From Sycobia sp. Sy_11 (Eukaryota; Arthropoda; Insecta; Hymenoptera; Epichrysomallidae), in assembly GCA_018907035.1 (NCBI GenBank), contig JACCIC010000205.1:635001-699000 (forward strand): a stretch of 64,000 nt of DNA. The letters run 5' to 3'. Under the pieces are notes generated by a model. The model had not been told where the DNA came from. It saw only the letters and a program-made list of their open reading frames with translations, and did no database searches. Position 1 is the first letter of the stretch. Each line of letters starts with the position of its first letter. Positions 51,201-63,480 of this stretch are shown one piece after another. Position numbers and translations under genes: made by a program.

Positions 51201-52452
51201 TTTATTTTTTCATACATGTATATATATTAAAGTCAAAGAATTTTTAAATAATTAATTTAAATAAATTAAATTTATTAAATAATCTCAATAGATATACAAA
51301 ACATTATTATAAAACATTCACTCAGTTTTAGAACAATTTCGCTCTTAAAATAAGTATTTGTTATGATTAACAAATATATAATATGTAAATTAAGTAATAC
51401 CTTGATTTAATAATTATTCTCTAAATTGTTTTAAAATAATGCTTTCTCAAATGATAATTCTTAGCTTTAACTGGCCCTTAGAAAAATAATTAATGTATAT
51501 TAACTAATTTATATGAAAAATCATTATTAGTATTATATTTATATTAAGTCAACAAAATAATAACTATGTCATTCAAGTAAGTATTATACTTGTCTTGTTT
51601 AAATAATTTCTCACCAGGTTTTATCCACGATTTTCTTGCCTCTCGCATATAACGCGCAACTCTGTCGATTACTATACTCGTATAAGGAGTCTCTAACATT
51701 TATAATTATTTACTTTTGAAATTAAGTTGCGTTGTATTGCGTAAAATACAAATACAATATATAATGTATTTTTACTACAATCAAAATAATGTAAACATAT
51801 GTAAATACATTAATACAATTATTAATGTATAGTGGGCGTGCATTTACTCGCGTACATAGTTTTAAGATAACGAAAATGATTGTCTAAAAAGTTAAAATAC
51901 TACAGTTTCATTTTATATTTTTTTATTATACGATATTAAAACATTGTTTTTAAAAAATATATATTAAAAGCAAATAAATATTTTTTAAAATCAACAAATC
52001 TAATTTCTTGAAACAAATTTTGCGTTAGGTTACATCGAAAAAATATTTATTTTATTGTACTCACCATTTATAATTCAATCGTGTAATATTCAAATTTACT
52101 ATATGATTAATGTATTTTCATACACTTCATCTTCAAATTCAATAAATATTTACGGTATTTAAATAAATATTTCAATATTTGAAATATATAAATTACTTAT
52201 TTTGATTAAATGGTTAAGTAATGGTGCAACGCTAATCATTTATTTAATTCTAAATGTATTTAAATTTACCAATTTTTTCTTTTAGTATAATATTAATTTT
52301 ATGAACTAAATTTCTTGATAACGTCATCAATGTATAGGATTGCCTCGTATACTATAAAGCAGCTATACATCTTACATAATTAAAGGATCAAAGGATGAAC
52401 CATAAAAATCCAACAATAATTCCTGTATATCTACGTAATAAAGAAAAAGCCA

Positions 52453-52501
<49 letters not shown>

Positions 52502-55071
52502 AATGGGGAAAAAATACTCACCAGACTTCCCTGCATCGTCGCCTTGTTGTTATTGTTGTTGTTGTTATTGTTATTATTGTTATTGTTGTTGTTGTTGTTG
52601 TTGTTATGCGGACCGGGCCTCCTCGCGACGCAGGACGGTATCTCGGCGCGAAAGGTCTGGGGCGGCTCGTCGCCGGCCTCGTCGCTGTCGAGGACCGCCA
52701 TCAGGTAGCCGATGTAGCTCGCCGCCAGCCTCAGGGTCTTGATCTTGGAGAGTTTCGTGTCGGCCGGCACGTTGGGTATGCAGTCCCTCAGGTCGGCGAA
52801 CGCGTTGTTGATGCTCTGGGTGCGGCGCCTCTCCTTCTTGTTGGCGGTGTTGCGGCGCTTCGGCCTCGGCGCCGGCTGATGGAGCTGATTATGATGATGG
52901 GGATGGTGATGGTGGTGTTGGTGGTGGTGGTGGCTCTGGAGTAACGAGGTTTGGCAGGATTGCTGCTGCTGCTGCTGCTGCTGCTGCTGATGCTGCTGCT
53001 GCTGCTGGACGAGGATCCCGGCGTCGAGGCCGTGGTGGTGGTGTTGATGATGGTGGTGATGGAGGAGGCCGCCACCGACCTCGGCCGATATCAGCTGCGG
53101 ATGCTGTTGCTGCTGATGCTGCTGCTGCTGCTGCTGATTATTATGTTGATCGTGTTGCTGGTACACGAGCTCGCCGTACTGATGCGTGGGCAACGACGGT
53201 TGTTGCTGGTGCTGCTGCTGCTGCTGCTGCTGATGCTGTTGGCCGCCCGCGCTGCCGAGATCCTGATGCCGATGGGCGAACGGCCGGTTGTGGTGATGGT
53301 GGTGTTGTTGCTGCTGCTGCTGCTGCTGCTGCTGTTGCTGATGCTGTTGGCCAAGCCGGGGCGAGTAGCTCGGGTCCCGCTGGCAGCCGAGCTCCTCGAT
53401 GAGGGGCGGGGTCGAGGCGGCCGGGCTCCCGGCCCCGGAACTGCCGCCGGATATCCCGGAGTCGGCGCCCCAGTAGGTCGAGGACTGGCTGTCCAGCTCG
53501 GGCATTCCTGGAAGATTTGGGTGTACGTGTATTATATTTATGATCAGTTTTCTTTATGCTCGGGTCTGGTGTTTTTTGTCCGTTTAAAAAAAAAAAATTT
53601 TTTTTTGTATCCATAAGGGACGAAGAATTTTCTGGCATCGGGGATAAGTTGGATTTTTTTTTATAATGAATGGCTTATAAACGTATATTCAGGCACGATA
53701 TATATAGTGAAAAAAGTGACCACCAAAATAACCCGTTATTCGCCCGATGATATATATATATATATATTATATATTAGTTTTGTAATGCATGAAGAAGAAG
53801 GACACTATATATATGTATATGTATTTTACGGTGCCGAATTATTTGATTTGAAAAATTAAGATGATTCTTTCCCGTTGATGGAGAATTTTTAATAATGACC
53901 CCTTAAAAGATTTGGAATTAAAATAAGCAAATGAAAAATAATACATAATGTAGATCATAAAAATTATTTTCGCATGAAATTTTCTGGCGAATTAACGTTA
54001 AAAGCATATAATATGCTGTATTTTCATCGCCAACAAGGGTTTTTTGGCCAGTTTATAAATTAATCTTTATGGACTTGCGGGGGGGGGGGTAAATTTATCT
54101 GCACAAAGATATATATTGATACAATAACTGTCAAAATTCTAAAAGAAAATATTTAAATATTGGTTTTTTTACATTTCATTGGACATCTGAAAAATATCTT
54201 CACAGTTAGTTATGATAAAGAAATAAATCCCAAAATAAAGCGTAAACTACCCTTATTAGGAGCAAAATTCAAAACAGTTTTGACTATTTAGCTCTCAATT
54301 TTAATGATGATATTTAAATATTTTTGAAAAAGCTCATCTTATTTTATCACAACCCATATATATTAAGTGTGAATAATTGTTTATTGTTATTTTCTAATAG
54401 TAGTAATCGAAAAGATTGAATAGCACTGTCTATACGTAATGAAAAATTAAAAATAAATTGATTATACTCGGTATATTATGTTAAATAGAATTTGATTTAA
54501 TATATAGACTTTGCAGGAAAAAAATGTGTTTACTATAGTTTAGATTGAAAAATGGCATTATAGCAATTTCATACGTGTTTATAATGATTTCGTTTCATTT
54601 AAAAAAGGTTCTATACTGGGCACACAGAGAGCACTCAAGCGACTTCAAGAATAAAATATCACACAATAAATATTATAAATTATTCGAAGATTATGAATTC
54701 GATAAGGTGTTTCATCGTTTCTTCAGCGTCGTTGCGAAAAATATCTAATACACATTACATTTGCTTGACAAAATGACGCGTGTTCGCCAACTCGAAATTA
54801 GCGCACCGCCACTAGAGGGAATATGCGGTATTCTCTATATATCCTCTCAAATGGAATTAGTGACAATCTGCTTTGAAATAGTTAAATATTCACTGGTGAA
54901 TTAGTAAATATTTCACTATTTACCTAGTATGATATATTTGAATTTTCACCGAATAAACATTGGAATATTTATTTATTAATAACCGTTGAAAATTTCACTG
55001 TATTTTAACAATGTATCAATTACCATTGACTGGACTTTAGAGAGTAGTATAATACATTTTAACATTCACTT

Positions 55072-55129
<58 letters not shown>

Positions 55130-55313
55130 ATAGGTTCAAAATTTCCACCAAGCGAGCCAAAAAAATCGTGCAAGAAACATTTATAGAGCAATATAGAAAT
55201 ATTTACAATATGCATAAGTGGCATTGCTTACCGTAAGGGAGCTGAGTGACGTAATTGTAGGGCTGATGCCACTGGGGATAATAATCGGCTTGCGCCTCGT
55301 AGCCGCAATTCAT
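48220..55313 (-). CDS. hand: Hand bHLH transcription factor, 3 exons
   Basis: Nuclear class II bHLH factor that dimerises with E-proteins and controls heart, visceral mesoderm and blood-related cell development. Minus-strand exons: 55313-55232 (82 nt, [14 protein letters not shown]...), 53507-52522 (986 nt), 48354-48220 (135 nt). The phases match (phase 1, then 0), all GT-AG, giving 400 residues plus TAG. The basic region [20 protein letters not shown] and helices through [17 protein letters not shown] lie at about 242-303. The last exon gives the Hand signature [16 protein letters not shown]. Most of residues 79-238 is Gln and His runs, and a run of 20 Asn (329-348) precedes the second intron. 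Fly and vertebrate Hand proteins are near 170-220 residues, so this one is about twice as long through low-complexity insertion. The exon 2 frame running on past 52522 into IYIYIY is unspliced intron. Confidence 0.93.
49620..50538 (+). pseudogene. transposon-derived gene relic in hand intron 2 (antisense)
   Basis: Consecutive fragments on the plus strand line up, in order, with a multicopy insect/cnidarian protein family that I remember only as uncharacterised and repeat-associated. They are [12 protein letters not shown] (stop) [12 protein letters not shown], then [20 protein letters not shown]...[17 protein letters not shown] (49763-50180), [12 protein letters not shown]...[13 protein letters not shown] (50213-50330), and [20 protein letters not shown] (50425-50490). 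The LGLN...CRIC and SVD.IH.L.EGVCRY motifs are the characteristic ones. It has at least three frame changes and several stops, so it is dead. The family name and biochemical role are not known to me. Confidence 0.55.
50540..52454. other. hand intron 2, AT-rich
   Basis: Very AT-rich intron sequence. No ORF, repeat family or regulatory motif that I can support. Confidence 0.6.
52455..52499. repeat. (TA)n microsatellite next to hand exon 2 donor
   Basis: Pure TA run beginning 22 bases inside hand intron 2; it explains the IYIYIY extension of the exon 2 reading frame. Confidence 0.95.
54809..54819 (+). promoter_or_regulatory. CTCF-like core in hand intron 1 (candidate)
   Basis: CCACTAGAGGG matches the 11-base core of the CTCF consensus; the following GCRS part does not match. 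Lies in the 1.7-kb first intron of hand. Confidence 0.25.
55079..55117. repeat. (TA)n microsatellite in hand intron 1
   Basis: Pure TA followed by GTAT units. Confidence 0.95.
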
Positions 55314-55821
55314 CTTGTCGCGTGTACCTCAGAATCCGTTATATATATCTATATACTCCAGTAAGGATCGAAGCACTTGCTTCGAGAAAAGCAATATATA
55401 TATATATATACACGATATATGCCGCTACTTACACCCCAGGCTTCACTTCGCGAAATAGTCAGGAACCATAACAACAATGAATCAATGCGCGAACGAACGA
55501 ACGTACGGACAAACGGCCAAAAAAATTGTCACTCACGTATAGCACTGGCAAAGCACTGCTAATAAATCGACGTACGATACGTAATAAGGTATGTGTCACT
55601 TCGACGAGCGCGGTCGGTCGGTTTCTGCCGCGACTGCTGCTGCTGCTGCTGCTGCTGTTGCTCGACGCAGGCGCGAGCGCCCGCTCCGGGATTACGAAGG
55701 CGAATGCCCATCGCGCGCTTTACGCTCGCGCGGAGCCCGTGATAGAATACAGGCCGCCGTACCGTCATTGGAGAGGGACCTCGAAAATCTCTCGCGATCC
55801 TCGCTCCGTGTTAATCATATA

Positions 55822-55895
<74 letters not shown>

Positions 55896-56219
55896 TGCAT
55901 GTATGTATATATCTACACACCACATCTATACATACACATATACACTCGTGGTATATACCGTACGTGTCTACGCCCGCAACGCCGATGCGTAATACACGCC
56001 CGCAGAGGGAGAGAGAGAGAGAGAGAGAGAAAGACATAGTGGGTGGGTGGATCCTCTGCGTATAGACTAGGCCCGGCCCACCAGCGCTGGGGGTTGGGGG
56101 GAGGCGTGGTCTGACGAGCGCAAGCGCACACGGGGCCTATTTGGTAAATTGACCCCGTAGGCGGCGTGGAAGAGACGATTCTCGGCGCGCGGATGCCGCC
56201 AATTGGGCATTTTGTTTTT

Positions 56220-56253
<34 letters not shown>

Positions 56254-56480
56254 TTTTAATCGCGTTTTTCATCCACAAAAAAGAGAGATATTTTTATATT
56301 GTAAAAGGTATGACATCCTGGATAGATAGAGGGACGCTGCGTTCGATGTGTGTGCGCGGGACGCAAGCGCGGACTACAATGGCTTAACGTGCAATGTTAG
56401 CCGTTCGCGTAGACTATTAAGCGGAGAAACAATGGGCAACGACAAAATTTGCATTCCGTGCAAGATTATATATGGACTTT
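55314..56480 (-). other. hand 5' flank / promoter region (no start site fixed)
   Basis: GC-richer region upstream of the hand ATG. It holds (CTG)n at 55634-55661, a compound (TA)n(TATG)n block, (GA)n at 56008-56030 and (GTT)n at 56221-56251. A minus-strand donor-like GTGAGT near 55535 would fit a 5' UTR exon, but no matching acceptor is convincing. Confidence 0.4.
55823..55907. repeat. compound (TA)n(TATG)n microsatellite
   Basis: About 45 bases of TA pass into about 40 bases of the tetranucleotide TATG. Confidence 0.95.
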
Positions 56481-56681
56481 TAATCGACGATCGTCCATAG
56501 AATGTGCATTAAATTTAATGGATTTTTTTTTTGTTGTTTACTAGCAGTGAAAATAACTGACAAATTTATACGTTCGACACCCCTTAGGCACCTTAGGCAT
56601 TTATATGGACAAGGGATTAATTGTTCGGGACGACTTCTGTCTGACTTCGAACTGTATGCTGAAATGCAAAAAAAATTAAAG

Positions 56682-56683
<2 letters not shown>

Positions 56684-56730
<47 letters not shown>
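56684..56730. repeat. (TA)n microsatellite
   Basis: Pure TA run. Confidence 0.95.
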
Positions 56731-56736
<6 letters not shown>

Positions 56737-56883
56737 CAGATCGCGAAGATTTATGGCGAACGTTGAAAAGTATATAATAGGGGTTCGGACTTGGTGTTAG
56801 CCTCGTTGAGTCAGGCAATGTGTGTCTTTTTCAAATTCTATAATTGTATATAGTCTTGCTATTACAAATTTAAAAATTAAAAA

Positions 56884-56965
56884 TTGTACTTTCGTCGACG
56901 GTTGTAAATTAAATTAAAAAATATTTCTATCGGTCTTGCAATCTTTATACTATAATTATATTATA
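56884..56965 (+). repeat. interspersed repeat tail, copy C
   Basis: Matches 44706-44795 (TATCGGTCTTGCA.TCTTTA) and 23385-23432 (TTGYACTT.YGTCGAC.GTTG). A hammerhead-like motif follows at 56993. Confidence 0.6.
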
Positions 56966-56992
56966 TTAATAATAATATAATATAGTTTAGTC

Positions 56993-57026
56993 TTTGAAGA
57001 TGAACCGTGGCGGTTCGAAGCGTCGG
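56993..57026 (+). ncRNA. degenerate hammerhead-like motif (Penelope-type tail, candidate)
   Basis: TGAAGATGA, then AACC-GTGGC-GGTT (a possible stem II), then CGAAGCGTCGG. This resembles the CTGATGA-stem-GAAACGTC layout of minimal hammerheads carried by Penelope-like elements. Two core positions deviate (GAAGC for GAAAC; insertion in CTGATGA), so self-cleavage is unlikely. Confidence 0.25.
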
Positions 57027-57802
57027 TCATCAAAGGTAAATTTAAATTTCAAGTGGTGGGGGCAGTCAGGTGATCCTTTGCCAGCATAGAATATAATTTA
57101 TTCTTATCATTTTTATTATTTTTAATCTAATTTAATTTTACTTTTAGTAATAATATCTATTACAGACTCTTCGTGGGTAATTCTAAACAAGGACAGTTGT
57201 CGAGTTGTAACCCCCCCCCCCCGCTCCCGAGAACCAGGACTTCTCACGAAGGTATACTAATTGTATGATACATGCCGGGCTATATTAGGCACTTTACGAA
57301 GCGGCACTGGTATTACTTCTTCAAGTATGCTCTCCCATTAATGCACTATCAGGGGGTGGTAAATAAAGAACGCGTGCACTATGCAAACTGAAACTGATAC
57401 GGCGGCACCCTTTAAGTACAAGACGGACACTTCTGGAATCATCTTCCAGTAGAGATTTGTATAATCTGGTATAATCTATCGTCGCTTTTAGGATAGATTC
57501 CAGTCGTCAATGAGTCTGTATCATATAATATCCTTATTGATTCTGCATGGTGCTTTATAAACCTATATCTTTTTTTTTCATGCTAGCGCATATTAAGAGG
57601 ACTTGCGGATACAGAATGTATCAGAAATATACAGCTATATTATTACGTTATTATAAGCTATATATTTTTGTGCTCGACTGATTCTTTTTGTTCGATGAAT
57701 TTGCGCCGTTGTGGGAGACAAAGGATTTTGGGAATAAAATGTGACGATGTTAGGGTTGGGGCATGCTTTTTACCGTAACGATAAAAACAAAAAGAAGTCG
57801 TG

Positions 57803-58060
57803 TCAGGTATTTGAGGGAAATGGGGGGAGGGGGTTTACTTTCAAAGCTTCTGCTAACCTTGCACCTATTATTATCCCTTTATCAAAATTTTTCGCATTAC
57901 TCGCAATTAAATTGTTCGTAACGGTAGTGTTATTAAATAAGTCTTTAGCCGATGCGCGAGGAACTACACTACCTGCAATTTCGCCATTTGCTGCAACAAT
58001 CACTTGATCATTATAGTCATAGAAGTGACTCTTAAAATACCTGGGATTTTCTCAATAGAT
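57803..58060 (-). pseudogene. unidentified coding-like relic
   Basis: On the minus strand a frame reads YFKSHFYDYNDQVIVAANGE and onward to GARLAEALKV without low complexity, about 75 codons. Upstream, a second frame (SDYHAVSKSIEKIPGI) appears to belong to it through a frameshift. I do not recognise the family. It could be a processed pseudogene fragment or chance. Confidence 0.25.
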
Positions 58061-58443
58061 TTTGACACTGCATGGTAATCCGAATTTATGTTTCTATCAA
58101 AGTAAAAATTCTCTCGCCACCTAGGCATAATAAGTCTAGAATTCCACGACTTTTTTTTTTATTTAATTCGCAAATAATAAAATCATTAAGAAATTGATAG
58201 TATATTTGACGTAGCTGTGGATGAGCATATGAAATATGAAAGTGATTATAATACGTTGAAAATTTTAAATATAAATTTTTTTTTAGTAAGTCTAATATAT
58301 AGTTCAGTGCGCAAGGCCTGCGATTTCTGCAGGCGCGTAACGAAGTTGCTCCTGCAGGGATAAAAAAAACACGCTTCGGTATTACGATTAAACCATATAT
58401 GGCCATATATTAGCAGTTTATTTACACACACACACACACACAC

Positions 58444-58490
<47 letters not shown>

Positions 58491-59825
58491 TTTTTTCTAA
58501 ACCTATCCGTATAAACTAAATACAATTTTTATTAGGCAATGCTCAAATACAGCGACTCCAGATGAAGAGGGGGTTATATACTTGGGCGCGCTTTTTAATG
58601 GTACGATGGCTCTCCAAACTGGTGTTTCGTTCGGTATTGCTAAATAACTTTTGCTAATCAATTAAAATGAGTTTATATCTTACTAGATTTATCGAAACTT
58701 GCATTATCTAGGCAAATAATCAGGTCACTTGTATTCAAAGAACACGTTGAAAATTAAATTATACGGACCACCTCGTCTTCGCAGCGATTAAACAAGTTTA
58801 TAAATAAACATGCGGATATGTATACGATGATAAATGTAAAGATAAATTTTAGTCAATAAATAAAAACGATTACACGAACGTTTACACGAGAGAGAAAAAA
58901 ATCTCCCCACTGACAAAGGATACAATTCCAAGGAGAATAGCAAATCGGATGGTCAGGCTATCGGCTACAGTGTTGTGTACGGGGTCCATTAGGAATAGAA
59001 TCGATTTGAATACACATTTTGTGTTATAAATTCAAGTCATCTGATAATGACGCTAATTAGATATCTAGTTTCATCAACACTCAATCCCTTAGTATTTAAG
59101 TTCAGAAAATACCCGCATGCATATATAGCAATTATTTTGTATCACAGAAACTGATTGGATAAAAAATTCACAGTGTGACATATGTGCGTTTAAAATCCGC
59201 AAATGTAATAAACAGTAAAAAAAAATAAAAGTAGAATTTTTGACACACATAGTTACTCTACTAAAATGATTAATGTTCCAGCCTAGCTTTTTGGATATTA
59301 GATATTATAGTATATAATATTATATATAATTTCAGCGCTTCTATAGCAAGAGATGGAATATTTTCTCATAAACGTTCTTGGCCATACGGAGAACGAATGG
59401 ATTCGGCAAAAATTTTGAATCGTCGATAGATGGCGCGTGATCGGTCTATTTACATACGTTCGCGCGCAACGAATATATAGTTCGATTGAGCGGTCCTGGC
59501 CGACGGTCGCTAAATTTGCCCGCGTTTTGGCGTTTTGTTTATGAACTTAAAAAAAAAAAAAAAAAAAAAAAAAGGAAAAGGAAAAGACAGAGAGCGCAAA
59601 ACGCTCTGAAGTTATATAAAAGAATTGGTGAGGCGCAGAAAGGGCAATAGCAACGAACCTATAAACGCGCAAGCAAATCGGAATCTCTGTGATTTGTACG
59701 CACGTCGTCATTTTCGCTTAAAGGGACGAATTGACCGGTGCGTGTTTTATTCGGCTACTGTTTATATACAATATCACTTATTCGAATGATTAAAATTTGA
59801 ATCTGACTTGACGCTTTTGTTACTC

Positions 59826-59863
<38 letters not shown>

Positions 59864-60479
59864 GGTGTTGAAATATATACTCGTAATATCCCTGGCTCAA
59901 GCTAGATTTTAGTTACGAATAATTACTTATGTCCATTTAGGTCTAATACGCGCTAGATCTTAGTAAGATTTTTCTTTCACTATTTAATGTCCATACAATA
60001 TTCCATATGTATGACTCCAACAAATCTAGTAAGATTTACTTAATTGTTTCCCACGTAGGAAAGAACGTCGTGTTATCTATATTTATGATCATACACAATA
60101 ATGCCGGGGTTCACGTTCTGAAATTTTAGGTCGGCAAAAGTAAGACAAATATAGGAATTTCTATATCATTGAATCTACTCTAATGTCCTTTATTTTTTCT
60201 TATATAGGGAAAAGTTAGAATTTCTGCACTAGGATCTTAACAAGTATTCTACTGTGCGCGCTTTCTGTACAGTCGAGTTCTTATGTATTTATATATTAAC
60301 GATTTCACTATATGTAATCTGTATCGTAGTTGATCATAGGTTAACTTACTAAACAGCGGATTTTCGATTCGAGTTGAGGACAGGTCGGAAGTTTTTTTAA
60401 GGGCATTAAAATTATTATTTGTAATATAAGTGGATATTTAATGACACATGTGAAAATATAATCTAGTGTATATATATAC

Positions 60480-60535
<56 letters not shown>

Positions 60536-61991
60536 TAAAATAATATACATTATTAAATGATTAAAAATTTTATTTTGAATATATATTTCACAAAAATAGA
60601 ATACAATTCTGTATTGGAAATAAGGTAATGTGTATTGACTTGATTTAACCGAATTTAACTGAATAACTAGTTTTACATTCTAGAATTGAATTAGATATTT
60701 CTACTAGAATCCAAAAAAAAAAAAAAAAAATAGAGCCTGCACAATATAAAATCTGTTAAGTTACCTCGGTAGATCGCAATGAGAAATCGGGAAATCTAAC
60801 GGGGAAATAACCGGAAAGACTTCTATACTATGACTAGTTGAGTAAAAAGCTTACGATTTGAAGATAAACAAAAAAAAGGAAAAACAAAAAAGAACAAAAA
60901 TACCGGCAAAATCGCCTTAAATAACGCCTTCCAACAATATATAAATAACATTCACCAAAACCATAATAGTTTGTTAGTAATAAATTCATATAAAGATGAT
61001 AAATATTCCAAACGTAAAACGTTGATATCTCTTATAAATTATTAAAAATTTCGAAGTAAAAAAAAATTGTACCTTGTTCATATGTGTGTGTGTGTGTCAA
61101 TCTTTTATTTTTAAAAAATTATTCACGTGCGACATAAGATCTAGGGATTTTACAATTTTTGAACGAACACAAAGATATTTTTAAAGTTCTATCTCATCGT
61201 GATCCTCCGAGTATTGGCGTCAGTTTGATTGTTGTAATAATCGCCAGACGTGTTTCTTAATTGCGCAGAATGATCGACTCTCAATCCGTTCCTTGACCTG
61301 ACCTAACGCCCATTCTGACTATTACTTGGCGAGACTAAACTAAAATCTGTAGATTGTATGGGGCGCGGATGCGCAAAACTCTATACGTGTATTGAACATT
61401 TGCTTTTTTATGATTTTTTTTTTTTTAAACATAGATCGCATTTCATGGTGCTTTAAATAGAGGTGTAATTAGCTGACGTATGTGTGAATAAAGTGCAATT
61501 TGTTTCACATCGAAATTTTGATATATAATTTTGAGATATCGACGTTTTGAATTTGCAATATTCAGCATTGTTAGATCAATTGACTACTCGAAAACTATAC
61601 GAGCGCGTTGTTAATATTATCTATATATTTTGTAGGTGTTATTTAGGGCGATTTGGCCAGTATTGTCGTTTGGCATCGGATCGGTTTCAATCTAACGATA
61701 TTCATATACAGTGCGTATGAAATATTTCACAGTATAATACACGGCATTGGAATCGCGATTTGAGAATAATAGCTTTAAAAAGGGTTTTTCGGCTTTCGCG
61801 TCACAGGTGAATTCCTATCCAATTTATCAAATTTTCGTATAACATATGCGCGCAGTCGTATTGGATATTGAATTAATAAATTCTTCTTTTTCTGTTACCC
61901 AGCTATGATCTTCCCACCATCGGATTTTTAAACACACACACACACACGCACACACACGCACAGAGAGAGAAAGAAAGAAAGACAGAGAGGC

Positions 61992-62027
<36 letters not shown>

Positions 62028-62278
62028 CGTTAACTTCCATCAGAAATTACCAAATATCATAATATATATTTTCCGACTTCCCGGCCCTCCCACCCTCCCG
62101 ATGTCATATTAATAACGTCGACAATAAAGAACGTCGCGGCGGCCTGGCGCAGACGACACGAAGCCGCGCTGGTATATTGCGCGGCGCGGTAAACGCACGA
62201 GAGAGAAACCAGACGCGCAAGCGCGCGCGCGCGCCGAGTACTCTGCTACTGATGAGCCGAGCAATCTATGTATGTGCG

Positions 62279-62322
<44 letters not shown>

Positions 62323-62481
62323 ATATGTGTATGCACGTATGTATGTATATGTATTGTAGAGGATCTTAGTACATCGCAGGCAGACCAGCTTGCGATCCAG
62401 ACAATTTTTCAAAACGTCATCCGTCGCGAGGGGAGCAAACAAAATTTGGTGTTTTCTCTCCCTGCGGTTTGTACTATAGAG

Positions 62482-62544
<63 letters not shown>

Positions 62545-62681
62545 CATATATGTATGTATGTATATATATATATGTATAATTATATAACTACCATACTTGA
62601 CTGGGACTGACGGACGGACTGTGGGATCCTATTGCAACTTTGAAATCCACAGTGACAGCATACCGAGAGTCAAGAATACAA

Positions 62682-62718
<37 letters not shown>

Positions 62719-63100
62719 GATCCCTCAACAGCCTCACCCTAGAAGAGGCGCATTCATATATAATTGACTATTCCTCAGTTAATCTTAGCGTTTCCTCCTT
62801 GTATACAGGTACCAGCCCCCCCCTCCAAACATATATATTTATATATCTATATATGCACTTGAAAAAGTAAAACACATGCATCAGAAAGGGTTATAGTGAG
62901 GGACGAAGAGACGAATGGTTTGCCGCCGTTATTATCTAATATATGATCTTTGTGTTAATTATAATCAACATGTATATGCGCCCCGCCGCGCCTGATTTTT
63001 GATCCAGAGTGCGGCCGCATTGGCTTATGTTATAGTAATTGAAGAAGTAGTTCGAACGCAAGGCAAGGCTGGAGCTGCCTCGAGAGCTTTTGAGCGTGAA
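58061..63100. other. intergenic, AT-rich, microsatellite-dense
   Basis: No gene recognised. Repeats: (CA)n(TA)n 58424-58487, poly(A) of about 25 at 59549-59573, (TA)n 59828-59861, (TACA)(TA)n 60472-60530, (TA)n 61988-62018, 62277-62321 and 62484-62575, (GA)n 62683-62716. GC-richer patches at 59400-59720 and 62130-62270. A small hairpin AGAGCG-caaaa-CGCTCT lies at about 59593. Confidence 0.5.
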
Positions 63101-63113
63101 TAAAATAAGCTCC

Positions 63114-63116
<3 letters not shown>

Positions 63117-63164
<48 letters not shown>
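63117..63164. repeat. (TC)n microsatellite
   Basis: Pure TC run just left of a GC-richer, promoter-like segment. Confidence 0.95.
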
Positions 63165-63167
<3 letters not shown>

Positions 63168-63239
63168 TGCGATGCGCCCTCTCAAGCGGCGCGAAAGAGG
63201 CGGAATTTCTGCGTGTAATATATAGTTCGAGCTGGGTTG

Positions 63240-63335
63240 GAATACGATAAGCCGGCAACAATATGGTGGTCGAGAGAAGAATGGCGGATGGAAACGGTCG
63301 GCAGTGATCGCAGAGCGACTTTTCAGTTCGGGAAA
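63240..63335 (+). promoter_or_regulatory. possible promoter of a gene to the right of the window
   Basis: GC-richer segment with a YY1/Pho-like GAATGGCGGATGG (about 63277) and a TCAGT initiator-like site (about 63325), preceded by the TC tract. No coding exon follows before the window ends, so the link to a gene is inference. Confidence 0.2.
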
Positions 63336-63480
63336 AGGAGCAACGAGGAGGCGTCAAGAGATGTTTGCTGTTTTTCAAAAAATTATTAAGCCCGCTCGAG
63401 TAACGCAGAAGTACATTTAGCGTATAATTCTTTAACAATTCGCAAGATTTCTGTACTCTGAGGAATTTTTCTTTTATCAA

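Noticed and set aside
52372..52521. Extension of the Hand exon 2 frame into an IYIYIY tail
   Set aside because: A perfect GTGAGT donor at 52521 ends the exon, and the conserved Hand C terminus lies in the exon at 48354-48220.
52951..53616. 221-codon plus-strand ORF rich in Leu, Met and Val
   Set aside because: It is the antisense of the CAG/CAC repeats in hand exon 2.
54885..54990. TTCACTGGTGAA palindrome and nearby TTTCACTATT repeats
   Set aside because: Short and AT-rich; readily explained by chance.
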